64,000 nucleotides of DNA from Balneola sp. EhC07. GTDB lineage: Bacteria > Bacteroidota > Rhodothermia > Balneolales > Balneolaceae. The number at the start of each line of letters is the position of its first letter. Within the stretch, counting starts at the first letter, position 1. This document shows positions 24,823 through 35,500 of the stretch, one piece after another. Position numbers and translations under genes: made by a program. The stretch spans positions 37,314 to 101,313 of the forward strand of contig NZ_LXYG01000008.1 in the NCBI RefSeq assembly GCF_001650905.1, in the 5' to 3' direction. The notes beneath the pieces are model-generated. The model searched no databases, had not been told where the DNA came from, and was given only the letters and a program-made list of their open reading frames with translations.

Positions 24823-27800
24823 AGCAATTCAAAATCAAAAGTTAATCCAAAATGGAACAGGAGCTCACGTCCATAAGTAACGGAGTTATTTCCTGTTCCT
24901 GTTACAAATTCATCAGGGAGTGTCAGTTGAAATTCATTGAATCCATATGAAGCACTTACAAAAAACTTGAGGGGAAATAAGTAATATCCGTTCATTGCTA
25001 ATCTGAGTTCAGTACCAATACCTGTTTTGAGCGAATTACTTGTTCCAAAAGGTGAATTCCATGCATTCCCAGCTTCAAAGAACACTCTGGCATAAAGTTT
25101 ATCAAAAGTATAAGGGCCTGCTTGTTTCGTGATCTTTTTGAAAATTGGAAGAAAATAAGAAAGGCTTGTAAAGGCGGTTCTGTCTCCACCCAAAGCAAAA
25201 TAAGGATAGCTTCTCATTCCAAGAAACCCTCCGATGTAATCGGTGTAAAAAGAATCATTCGGGTTATTGAAATAAGCAAAACCTCTAGCTCTGGCTTGAA
25301 GAGCCTGACCGGAAGGAAGCTTGAACCCATATCGCACATGAAATTCAGTAGAATGATTCTTTGAAGTCTTGAATATTGGAATCAATGAACCATCTTCAAT
25401 ATCATATTCTTCCAATAATTTTCCGGGTTGATATTGGTATCGTAAGTAACCTTTCAGACCGGTAGGAGCGATATCAGCATCCGTAGTAAATTCGTAATAG
25501 TCGACCGTGTAAGAAGCAGATAAAGTAGTTCCTTTGAAATATTCTGATGAAGATCCGGTGATAAAGGATTGTAATTCATTAGAATAAAAATTGTCCGTTT
25601 CAACCCTATAAGGACTGTAACCAATTCCAAGTTCGAGCAAAGATCGTCGGCTAAGTTTACTTCTGAAATACAAATTTGCCTCCCAGATCTGATAAGCTAT
25701 ATCAACATTTACAGTGTCTTTCTGAGCACATGATGTACAAGGAAATTCTTCAATTTGTAAGCCATCTTTTACGTTTCGGCGAAGATTATACAATTCAAGA
25801 GAAACAGTAGGGGACCAACTTCTTTTTATAAAAGGGAGCCCGCGGTATTCGGCGATCAGAAAAAGATCTCTGTCTAATTCAAAAAGTCGGTTTGGTTTAA
25901 AAAATCCTCCGATGCTTTCGGCAGGAAGAGAGCCGACACCAAGCATTGCCCCACCAAAAATACTTAATTTGTCTAGCACATCACGAGAGGCAAAATAGGC
26001 ACCGGGTTTTACATCCCGAAGTAAGTTCTCTCCAAGCTTACCAAATTTTCCATTTTTAATGAGAGAGCCATTACTTCCATTTAGCTTCGTATAATTATCA
26101 AATCTGATTATAGGGAAGAAAGAGAAGTCGGTAAAAGTGTCTTCGTATTCCCGGTAAGTGTAGTCGTTTTCTCCTCCCACAGTGTTTATTTCAAAAGCAT
26201 AAGATCCGGTATCTGCAATTGCATTTTCTGATGCGTTAAACTCTGAAAGGTCGTTATCATTAAAATTATTCAACTGAGAGAATGTGTCCGAATCATAATA
26301 AGTGTCAGCATCCAGATCTTTAAAACTAGGATTGTAGGAAACGTATTCCTTGTTACTACTATCTATGCTGATTTTTTTGATCTTGTAACCATCAGACTCA
26401 TATTCTGAATAAAACAGATCACCATTGCTATCTGCAAATGGCATAAAAGCTCCACCCAACACATTAGTTAGTTGTGTTTTATTTCCTGTTTTTAAAGTGA
26501 GCCTGTAAATATTAAAGATCCCATCTTCATCACCGGAATAAAATAGATACTTGCCGTCATCAGAAATCATTGGGTCACGGCTATCAGCAAAATTATCTTC
26601 TACGATCGGTGCAATAGTTTCAGAGGCGATATCATAAGCGAAAATGGAGCGATTACCTCTATCTGCGTATGCAAAATAGATGTTTTTTCCATCAGGAGAC
26701 CAAACGGGAGTGTATAGAGTTTCTCCATTCTTGTAGTTGGTTAAATCCTGAATTTCTTTAGTTTCCGGATTTAAAATGACCAGATTTTGAGTTCCTTTAT
26801 GGTACTTAATTGCTACTATTCGTGAGCCATCGGGACTCCACGAGGGAGATTCTATTCTGGCTCCGTTGGTAAGCTTGGTGTGTTCCTCCTTTTCCAGATC
26901 ATAGATGAAGATGTCACGATATGATTCACCGTATCTGGTAGCTTTGTTAACAGAGTAAGCTATGTTTTTTCCATCTGGCGAAAAAGAATAAGATGTGGCG
27001 AGAAAAGTAATTAAAGGCTTCTCAGTAGCAGAGGTATGTTGCTGGTGCTCATCAAAAAGTTGATTTGAAACCTGAGCAATTTCCTTGGTACCATTTTTGT
27101 CTTTTAAGTACAGTGAAGCCAGACCGAAATCTCTTCCTTTATTAGAGAGATAAGCGATCGAATTTCCATCCGGAGATATTTTTGGGTAAAAATTGAAGAA
27201 ACCATCCTTTTCTACATATTCACTTTTGGTTTCGTTTATCTCACTTACTGCATTGCCGTAGAATTCTTTTCGTTCCTGAATCCAGTCTTCAAATACGGAC
27301 TTTCCGGGATTGCCGGTTGCAATTTCAATAGCTTCAGCAACATCATAAACTCCTCTTTGTGCTAATGCTGCTGATATTTCTCTTACGACTTCTTCTCCAA
27401 ATCTGTCAACCAAGTAGATTACAAAAGCAAAGCCCTGATTATAGACGGTTTCTCTTTCAATACTGGTTTTTGATGAAAAGGTCCCCATTTCTTCTAAGCT
27501 GAAATAAGTATCCGTCAGAATTCTGGTTCTGAGGATCATATCTCGGTGAGAATCCCAGGTTTCATAGAATAGTCCTTCACGTTGGTATTGTGCCGTTCCT
27601 TCTGCTAACCAAGCAGGAACATTGATAGATGCGAATGGAAGAGTGGCGATCCCATTAGGAAAACCATACAGAACATCGGGTCTGCGTACATCTTCATAAC
27701 TAAGCCACTGGATGTAAGAGATAGGATATTTTCTCTTCCCCTTTATAGCTTTTTGTATTTGAACAATGTGAGTAAACTCATGTGTAATTACGTTTCGAAG

Positions 27801-28166
27801 CCAATTATGAGTTCCACGGAGAGGCGTGTCTAATGCGGGTAACCATATATCAATTTTATTGTCAAAGAAATAGGCAGCACCATTCGAATAATCATCTCTG
27901 TCTTTAAGTACAATGCTCACTTTTTGATCCGGTTCGTATTGGTAGAGTTCTGTGATCGGCTTATAGATTTCCTCTGCAATACGAGCTGTGACTTTTGCTG
28001 AGCGACTATTTCCTTCCTGAAAATGAATAAGGAAATGTTCTCCCTCAATAGTAAACCATTCCAAATGGTTATGAGAATAATCGTAATAAAGTGGACTGGT
28101 TTGAGAATAAACAGAGTTAATCCCGAGAGAAAAGAACAAGATCAATATAGACAGAACCTTTTTCAT
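24819..28166 (-). CDS. Peptidase-MA-like / TolB-type beta-propeller / outer-membrane barrel protein
   Basis: A 1115-residue exported protein. After a signal peptide comes a gluzincin-like domain with zinc motif HEFTH (about residue 130) and a downstream AEGTAQYQ helix for the third ligand. From about 320 to 630, repeated SPDGxxIAY/F blades form a WD40-like (PD40) propeller. The last 400 residues are beta-rich with alternating aromatic residues and end in FDFELL, consistent with an outer-membrane barrel. ATG 28166 shares one base with the upstream stop (TGATG). It belongs to the run headed by porU and porV. The predicted activity is cell-surface proteolysis, with unknown substrate. Confidence 0.82.
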   Translation of the reverse strand: MKKVLSILILFFSLGINSVYSQTSPLYYDYSHNHLEWFTIEGEHFLIHFQEGNSRSAKVTARIAEEIYKPITELYQYEPDQKVSIVLKDRDDYSNGAAYFFDNKIDIWLPALDTPLRGTHNWLRNVITHEFTHIVQIQKAIKGKRKYPISYIQWLSYEDVRRPDVLYGFPNGIATLPFASINVPAWLAEGTAQYQREGLFYETWDSHRDMILRTRILTDTYFSLEEMGTFSSKTSIERETVYNQGFAFVIYLVDRFGEEVVREISAALAQRGVYDVAEAIEIATGNPGKSVFEDWIQERKEFYGNAVSEINETKSEYVEKDGFFNFYPKISPDGNSIAYLSNKGRDFGLASLYLKDKNGTKEIAQVSNQLFDEHQQHTSATEKPLITFLATSYSFSPDGKNIAYSVNKATRYGESYRDIFIYDLEKEEHTKLTNGARIESPSWSPDGSRIVAIKYHKGTQNLVILNPETKEIQDLTNYKNGETLYTPVWSPDGKNIYFAYADRGNRSIFAYDIASETIAPIVEDNFADSRDPMISDDGKYLFYSGDEDGIFNIYRLTLKTGNKTQLTNVLGGAFMPFADSNGDLFYSEYESDGYKIKKISIDSSNKEYVSYNPSFKDLDADTYYDSDTFSQLNNFNDNDLSEFNASENAIADTGSYAFEINTVGGENDYTYREYEDTFTDFSFFPIIRFDNYTKLNGSNGSLIKNGKFGKLGENLLRDVKPGAYFASRDVLDKLSIFGGAMLGVGSLPAESIGGFFKPNRLFELDRDLFLIAEYRGLPFIKRSWSPTVSLELYNLRRNVKDGLQIEEFPCTSCAQKDTVNVDIAYQIWEANLYFRSKLSRRSLLELGIGYSPYRVETDNFYSNELQSFITGSSSEYFKGTTLSASYTVDYYEFTTDADIAPTGLKGYLRYQYQPGKLLEEYDIEDGSLIPIFKTSKNHSTEFHVRYGFKLPSGQALQARARGFAYFNNPNDSFYTDYIGGFLGMRSYPYFALGGDRTAFTSLSYFLPIFKKITKQAGPYTFDKLYARVFFEAGNAWNSPFGTSNSLKTGIGTELRLAMNGYYLFPLKFFVSASYGFNEFQLTLPDEFVTGTGNNSVTYGRELLFHFGLTFDFELL

Positions 28167-31100
28167 CAATGAGCCACCGCTATTTTAACGAGTTTAGATT
28201 CTGACTTACCATTTACTGTCGCTTTCACAAGTGCAAAATAAGCCCCGCTTCCCCATGCCGAAGTATTGATGGAGACTTCTTCAGGCGTTCCACCATTTAC
28301 CTGAAATGTATTTTTATAAACCAATCTTCCACTTTGAGTAATGATATGGATTTCAACTTCTCCGGCTTGTTCAGTCTGGAATCTTAAATTTGTTTCTTCG
28401 TCAGCAGGATTTGGCCAGTTATAAGTTTCATTTTTGTTCAATACTGAAAATGAGTTGGCATTCGGCCCCGAGACATCAGAATTAATTTCAGCAGAAACTT
28501 TATTAAAAGGGTTTTTACCATATCGGGAAGGCCATTCTGAAGTAGTGAAATTATCAAATCTCCAGGCTTTTATATCTCCAACATGACTTACTGCATACAG
28601 AGTATTTCCCACAAAAGAAGGGTGGATAGGTTGGAAGTTCTGATCTTTAACTTCTCCAACAAAAAGAGGAAATCCTTCAATAGGCGTACCGTTTTTTTCA
28701 TAGCCAAAAATATTGAGAGAATACTCATCTTGTGCTACTACTATGATATCCTGAACATTATCGCCTGTAATGTCGGCTAAAAGAGGGGTTCCGATAAATC
28801 GTACATTTTCCGGTGAGTCAATGGGCATATTATTCAGAATAGCACCATTTCGATTATAACCTGTTATTAGGCTATTTGCTTTATCCACTCTTATAATTTC
28901 AAAATCCTTGCTTATAGCGGGCCACTCGGAAGCATATTCTGAAAAGACTGTTAGAAATGGATCGGTTTTAGATGAATCTGCAAGAATAAAAGCATCATCC
29001 TCAAAAATGTAATACACATTTTCAGACTCTCCCTTGATAACACCGGAGTATAATCGGTTTGTGGAAGCCGAAAGGAAGTCAAGAATGTTACTTCCTTCAA
29101 AATTCACATTTTGTGTATTAATTGATGCAAAGCTGTTGTTGAATATTTCTGATCGGAACGCCGCATTAGATTGCTTCGGAAAATTAGTTCCATCAACAGG
29201 ATTAAGAGCAATTTCAGTAAAGTCCAGAAACAGGGAGTCTCCATTTTGAGAACTTATAAAAGCGTTATTTGCAGTAGTATCTACTTGCCAAAGTTGATCA
29301 AAAGTTTCTGTTCCTGAATTCCATTCAAACGCAGTGATTGAAAAATCAGGTGCCGTAATTGGGTTTAGAGCAGTTATAAAATTATCGTTTAGCAAAGGTT
29401 GCTGATTACTTGCCGAGTTAATTGTGTGGACAATATTAAAAGGATCGGTGATCTGTACAGCAGAAAGATCTTCTTTTTTGGGAATTACGATAAAACTATC
29501 GGCTCCTGAAGTGTGCAACCCGATCGAAAGAGGGTAGAAGTCCTGATATAAATTTGATTCGGTATAAAAATTATCTTCATTTACCGGAATTGACAAAACC
29601 TCTGAATATCCAAAGCCTGAATCGGTGAATTTTTCAATTTTGAAGGTAGCCGTTGGTAAGTTATCTGAGAATTCAAAAAACCGAACAAACGTTTTCCCTC
29701 CGGAATTACTGTCTGTATTCGGGAATGTTTGCGGTGTAAACTGATTTTCATAAAGGGAAATCTGGTTGCCTTGGCTGATAACGGTGAAGTTATTACCACT
29801 CCACCAAAAATCGAATGGAATTCCAAATGCAGCACTATTATCTAAAGCACCATCAATCGGTTTCCCTATATCTTGTGAACCTTCAGCTTCTTCAAGATCA
29901 ATACCTCTGCGATCAGGATTACTGTTTACTCCTGAGTTTTGAGACATTTTTTTATTGATTACAGATTCGTCAATATGCCAGATTAAAATTCCACCATTTA
30001 ATTCACGGTCATCAGCGGTTCCTTCATTGTCGTCAGGTCCAACATCTAAACCTCCCGGTAAGCCCCAATCAAAATCACTTACATCAATAAGTACGCCTTG
30101 CTCAAATAGATCATCAAAATCAGAACCTTGAAAAACAAATGTGTCATTATCATTGGTGAAAGTTTGTTGAACTTCAGTCCCGTCATTCTTTCGAATGGTT
30201 AAAGTAACTCCGTCATTTCCGATATCTCTGTATCGGTTTTCCAGAAGGAAATATTCAGAGGATGAGAGATTGAACTTGGCAATGTTATTTATGTCGTTTG
30301 AGCTGGATGCAGTAAGTGAAATCTCGCCTGCAGTTTGGGTTGTGATTTCGAAGGGAGTTGTCCAGCCTAAAAATATTTTTTCCCAAGCCGAAGGTTCCGG
30401 AGGAAAAAGCCCTTGATATGCAAAGAAACTGGCTCCATCCATCAAGCCAAAACGACCAATGCCTGAATCACCGGTTTCTGTGTTAAAAAGATCAGGAAGT
30501 CCCAGATGACTACCTATTGAAGCGCATAGTAAACCATTTATCGAAAGTGGAAATACAAATTCATTATCCTGAATATCTAACCCTCGGCGGGATTCAGTCC
30601 TTGGAATTATTAAAGAATTAGTAACTCTGAAAGCTCCGTTGTTTACCGGAATGCCATCAAAAGATGGTTGATCTAAAAGATTAGCCAGGTCATTCTTTTT
30701 CAGCGTTATAGATGGGATGTCCTGAGGAGTGATATCAAGACTCGTTCCAACTAATTCTATATCTCTGCCAATTCCGGCATGGAAGATCACAAAAGCAGTG
30801 TTATCAGGATCAAGTCCGGTAGCGTCAAAACCACCATTTTCTTCAACTTTAGTCCAGGAATCAACGATAAACTGTGCTAATTTTTCATTGGTAAAGGTTT
30901 TTCCCGTAGGGGAATAGTCTTTCATTTCCTTATCAAGGCGGTACACTTCGGGAAGCACTCTGTAGTTGAGAGTAAGTTGATCATCGGAAGATTGCTCAAA
31001 ATAATTTTTAGCAAATTCGAGGTGAGCTTCAAAATAAGATCTGTTATGAGGAAGGGGATCAATATTTGTAGGTTCATTTTCCAGATAGGGAAGTCCTCCA

Positions 31101-31333
31101 TCAAAAACGCCGGTTCCAGAAGTTAGTTCATTTTCATCAGGCTGGAATTCAACCATAATTGCAACTACATCAAGAGTGCCGGTTGTGGGTACAGAATAGA
31201 CAACCTCATCAACCATAGAAATTGCATGGCTTTTTTGAGGGATTATTTTCTGGGCTGAGGCCTGTAAAGAAAACAAAAAGAGCATGCTTACAATTAACAC
31301 GCTCTTTTTAAGGAAAAAATTAGAAACCGGCAT
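28166..31333 (-). CDS. M6 (immune-inhibitor-A-like) protein with destroyed zinc site and type IX sorting domain
   Basis: A 1055-residue secreted protein with signal peptide (to about QASAQ), an M6-peptidase-like domain (about 50-420), a beta-rich middle and a C-terminal sorting domain (about 965-1055: YNWPNPADEETNLRF, GRLVYKNTF, SGAYFALVKA). In active M6 enzymes the region before LGLPDL reads HEFGHA; here it reads ASIGSH (residues 271-276), losing both zinc histidines and the catalytic Glu. The following GRFGLMDG fits the family. It is probably a pseudoprotease, perhaps adhesive or structural. It lies next to porV and porU. Confidence 0.8.
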   Translation of the reverse strand: MPVSNFFLKKSVLIVSMLFLFSLQASAQKIIPQKSHAISMVDEVVYSVPTTGTLDVVAIMVEFQPDENELTSGTGVFDGGLPYLENEPTNIDPLPHNRSYFEAHLEFAKNYFEQSSDDQLTLNYRVLPEVYRLDKEMKDYSPTGKTFTNEKLAQFIVDSWTKVEENGGFDATGLDPDNTAFVIFHAGIGRDIELVGTSLDITPQDIPSITLKKNDLANLLDQPSFDGIPVNNGAFRVTNSLIIPRTESRRGLDIQDNEFVFPLSINGLLCASIGSHLGLPDLFNTETGDSGIGRFGLMDGASFFAYQGLFPPEPSAWEKIFLGWTTPFEITTQTAGEISLTASSSNDINNIAKFNLSSSEYFLLENRYRDIGNDGVTLTIRKNDGTEVQQTFTNDNDTFVFQGSDFDDLFEQGVLIDVSDFDWGLPGGLDVGPDDNEGTADDRELNGGILIWHIDESVINKKMSQNSGVNSNPDRRGIDLEEAEGSQDIGKPIDGALDNSAAFGIPFDFWWSGNNFTVISQGNQISLYENQFTPQTFPNTDSNSGGKTFVRFFEFSDNLPTATFKIEKFTDSGFGYSEVLSIPVNEDNFYTESNLYQDFYPLSIGLHTSGADSFIVIPKKEDLSAVQITDPFNIVHTINSASNQQPLLNDNFITALNPITAPDFSITAFEWNSGTETFDQLWQVDTTANNAFISSQNGDSLFLDFTEIALNPVDGTNFPKQSNAAFRSEIFNNSFASINTQNVNFEGSNILDFLSASTNRLYSGVIKGESENVYYIFEDDAFILADSSKTDPFLTVFSEYASEWPAISKDFEIIRVDKANSLITGYNRNGAILNNMPIDSPENVRFIGTPLLADITGDNVQDIIVVAQDEYSLNIFGYEKNGTPIEGFPLFVGEVKDQNFQPIHPSFVGNTLYAVSHVGDIKAWRFDNFTTSEWPSRYGKNPFNKVSAEINSDVSGPNANSFSVLNKNETYNWPNPADEETNLRFQTEQAGEVEIHIITQSGRLVYKNTFQVNGGTPEEVSINTSAWGSGAYFALVKATVNGKSESKLVKIAVAH

Positions 31334-31338
31334 GTATT

Positions 31339-32484
31339 TTAATAGTTCAGAAGGATACTAAAGCGTAATGTGTTTGCCAGAGGGCTTTGAGATTCAAGTG
31401 TTTTTATATAACTGAAATCAACACCAAATTGATTGTATCTCAATCCTGCTCCGAAAGTAATAAATTCTCTGTCACCATTATCCGGAGACTCATAATAGTA
31501 GCCTCCGCGGATGGCAAATTGTTTATTGTACCAGTATTCTAATCCTGCCCCGATCATAAACTGCTCGATCAGACTTACGTTTGTACGTGTACCGGTATTC
31601 GGGTCTAAAGGACGATAGGTACTCCATGACTCAACAAGAGCTCTCAATGGATTTACTGCACGAAACTCAAATACAGTTGAATCACCACTTTGAACTTCAA
31701 ATGCCTCTTGTCTGGCCATGATCTTGGTAATATCTACAGCAACAGTTAATTCATTTACGCGATCTTCATCCAAACCAAAGTTTATTGCCGGTCCAAAACG
31801 AAGTACAGTTGGAAGTGGATCTTTTTGAGCATTATCAGAATATTGAATTCCGGGGCCTAGATTGGTTAGGTTCACTCCAAAACTGGCAATTGCGTCTGAT
31901 GATCCAAAATCGAATGGATTTGATTTATAAAGAGCCGCAATATCTACCCCAACACTTGATCCGGGATTGATCTTTTGGCCGTCAACTTCAATTCCACTTG
32001 CCAAACTGGAGTATATTAGTCTAGCACCACCACCAAGGGCAAAGTTTTTGCTTAGTTCTGTACCGTAGGATAAACCAATCGCAAATTCATAACTGTTGAA
32101 TCTGGCACCTTCCTCACCACCGGCAGTTGTATTTAATTGTTCTCCAAGATTAAGAAAAGTGATATGTCCCCCAATGGTTCCAATCCCTTCTACATATTGT
32201 TTCACAACCAGGTAGTCATAGAATAGATCACTCACACCAAAATTAGCAAGCCAATTTGAGTGAGTAAAACTAGCTTGGTTATCTCTTTGGTAAGCAAGCC
32301 CGGCGGGATTCCAAAATAAAGCAGCTGCATTGTCAGCAAGTGCAACTCCGGTATTTCCCATCCCGGCACCTCTGGAATCAGCTTCGATTTGCAAAAAGGG
32401 AACGCCTGTAATACCAACTTGTGCATCAACTTTCGGCGATAACATTAAAAATAAAGCCGCAAGTAATAAAAATGTCCTGTTCAT
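31339..32484 (-). CDS. porV: Type IX secretion outer-membrane protein PorV
   Basis: A 381-residue FadL-like beta-barrel with signal peptide (MNRTFLLLAALFLMLSPKVDAQ). The hallmark PorV/UPF0164 start of the mature protein is clear: FLQIEADSRGAGMGNTGVALADNAAALFWNPAGLA. PorV shuttles cargo proteins from the translocon to the PorU attachment complex. The protein ends in LNY, with alternating strands throughout. Its neighbours are porU (53-nt gap) and the M6-like cargo (5-nt gap), so secretion and processing genes are co-oriented. Confidence 0.93.
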   Translation of the reverse strand: MNRTFLLLAALFLMLSPKVDAQVGITGVPFLQIEADSRGAGMGNTGVALADNAAALFWNPAGLAYQRDNQASFTHSNWLANFGVSDLFYDYLVVKQYVEGIGTIGGHITFLNLGEQLNTTAGGEEGARFNSYEFAIGLSYGTELSKNFALGGGARLIYSSLASGIEVDGQKINPGSSVGVDIAALYKSNPFDFGSSDAIASFGVNLTNLGPGIQYSDNAQKDPLPTVLRFGPAINFGLDEDRVNELTVAVDITKIMARQEAFEVQSGDSTVFEFRAVNPLRALVESWSTYRPLDPNTGTRTNVSLIEQFMIGAGLEYWYNKQFAIRGGYYYESPDNGDREFITFGAGLRYNQFGVDFSYIKTLESQSPLANTLRFSILLNY

Positions 32485-32537
32485 ATATCTCTTAAATTTT
32501 GATAAATATAACGTATTAAAATGATTTTTAATGCTCG

Positions 32538-35500
32538 TTATCTAATGATTACGAGCTTTTCGATTTTTTCGATTGATTGTTTTCCTTCCGGGGTTTCTGC
32601 TGCAACCCGAAGCACATAAATATAAGTACCGTTGCCCAGGCGATCATTATCCCTGTCACGGCCATTCCATGAAATATTGGCATAAGAATTTGATGTAATA
32701 AGTGATTCTTGCTTGATATGATGTACAGGTTTTCCGCTTAGCGTATATATTTTAATAGATACATCTAACGGATTACCCGGCTGATTATGTTCGAATGTAA
32801 ATTGTGTTCTTGAATTCATCGGATTCGGATAATTGTAGATATTCCGAATCGATAGTTCGTTTTTGGGAGCTACCTCGAAAAAGATTTCTTTTTCATTTGG
32901 ATTATTATGTACATCCCAAGCTCGAACTTTCAGCGTATAACTACCCTCAGGTAATTGGTCCAGAGGATACTCGATACGTCCTCCACTGAAATCATTTAAA
33001 TTTCCCTCATAAAATTCATTGAGGATAAATGTTTGTGTAGGTTTTGTATCGATAGTAGCAATTATTTCATGTCCAACTCCTGTTCCTGTAGTATTTATTC
33101 CTGAATTATCCTGTAACTCAACGATTAGTTTTGGTGAATCGCTGACTAAATTTCCATTGACAAACTTTTCGTCGTTCAAATATATATTCATAGATGGCCC
33201 TGTACCATCATTAACTGCTTCAGGATTTACGCCTTCGAAAGCAAGATCTGTATAAGCTCCGCCGGCATATTGATTCGATCCTTTGGCATATAAAACAACT
33301 CTTCCGTTTTCTGAAGAGGTACTTATGTCCTTCGGTACAATAAATGTTTGGTCAAAGACACCGTGTTGAACAGATACTTTTCCTTTAAACAGTAAATCTG
33401 TTTCAACATTGTATGTGCAATCTCCATTAAGAACACAATTCCATTCACGCTCAGGTAAACTGACCTTTCTGCGAGCATCAAAGATGGATAAAACCAATTC
33501 ACCGGTATATGAGTTGTCTATTTGACCACTGCTTGTTTGTATTATTCCTGATAATGTTACCTGATCTAAAGCACGAAGAGTAACGGTAGTATCTTGATTC
33601 AATACATCAATGCCGTTTATGGAAGTAACAACTGCTTTTTGTGAAGGCAACTTGAAAATTGTAGCAGGGTCACCAAGTAATACAAATTTCTTGTTATTAG
33701 TAGATGATCCAACTCTGGAAGTACCACTTCCAACAATTGAATTTTTCGTTTCTCTCATAATATCTCCCAGTCTCTTAGGAGTGCCATCAGGCTTTCTTTC
33801 TGACATCCTTTGAGAAAGAGCCAGATTCAAACCAAAATTGTTATTGGAACTGACTGAAGAATTAGTGTACACAACTCTGGTAGTTGTGAAAGAAGCAATT
33901 CCACCTCCATTATTTGCACTTACAAAGCGTTCTGCACCAGACTGATCGCTAGTATCATCATATCTTCCAAACTGGCATGTAGCGGTTACAAGAACACATA
34001 GCTTATCAGTATTAGTAAAACCGGTTATGTATTCTGATAAGAAGAGTTCTTCGTCTGAAAGAGTTTGTTCGTTTCCATGACCGGAATAATTAAGCACCAA
34101 TGTTCCATTGTTTACTGCTCTGAGAAAATCTTCAGTGGCTTCAGGTATTTGTCGACCGGCTCCAGTAATCTCAGCCGGATATGAAAATTCATAGATCTTA
34201 TTAAGGCGTATACCCGGCTCATTCAAAGCCATCATTTCAGCAGATACATCTGCATTGATAGTATGTATATCTCTGTTTCTATTTTGATCTGGGAAATCAT
34301 CATCAGCCGCAAAAGTGAATAGGTTTTGCCATTCACCTGCATTGGTTTGTGCTTCGTATCTCTTGATCTTATCTATAAAGTTTGATGCTTCGGTAGAGCT
34401 TTGGGCAGTTATTCTGCCAATCCCTATATCCATTAAAAAACTATTCTCAGTATTTCCGCTCCCTATATCACCCTCATTGTCATCCAGATAGCCAAAGAAA
34501 TCATCAGTACCAAAGGTGCCTCCTCCGCTTCCTGTTGCTCTTACCGTTGATTGTTGGCTTTGATATGTAAGCACATGATTCGTGAGTGCGTTTTCGATGA
34601 TATCTTTAGTGTCGTATGTGGTATCTCCAAAAAGCAGCAAGTATTGAGGTTCTGTCTCGCCGGCTGATATTGCTCTTTCCCAAAGAAATTTCACATAATC
34701 TCTGATAGCCGTTGGGTCTTTGGTTCCCCCTGAAAATTCGTTGAAAATTTCTGATTGAGTTACAAGAAGGGGACTTAATCCTTGTTGATCTCTATAGTTT
34801 GCGAGCTCAAGTGCTTCGTTTTTTAAGTCCTCGGAAGTAACAACTATATAATCGGGATAGTTAATTATTCCTGTGAGATTTTGATTTACAATTCTTTCGC
34901 CCGGGCCGGGAGTTGGGAAAACTGACTGAGCTATTATTGTGCGACCACTATTTTGGAAATAGTTTACATCAATATTATTTCCGGAAGTTGAATATTGAAG
35001 CAGGGAAGGGGCAGAAGGATCAGTAACATCCAATATATATGGGGACGTACTAAATCCGTTAAGTCGAAAGGTGACTTGCTCCGGTGGTAGTGTATCGTTA
35101 ATTGTATAGAATAACAGACGATTTGATTCAGCAGTTAAAGAACGTTCAAAAGTTAATCTAACCCAATCAACAAAGGCTATACTATTTTGTTGCCTGTGAG
35201 TAACTGAAGTTGTTAGATCAAGAATTCCATCATTCACAGAGATGGTTATGTCTTCATTGATATTATACGGAGAAGCCGCAGGACCTTCACTTCCGTTATA
35301 TCCTCTTGAGGAACTGGTGGCGGACAAACTAAATACATTATTCTGAGCTACGTCTACATTATTCAGGTCGGTATCAAATGTAATCAACGCCTCAGAACGA
35401 GCGTATAATCTGGCTGTAACATTTATATTTAAAGGACTTGAAACTCCAACTAGAGTATCCCTGAAAATTGATACTGGAACATTACTTTGAGTTGATGGAA

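Noticed and set aside
28166..31333. Calling the M6-like protein an active immune-inhibitor-A protease
   Set aside because: The HExxH motif is replaced by ASIGSH.
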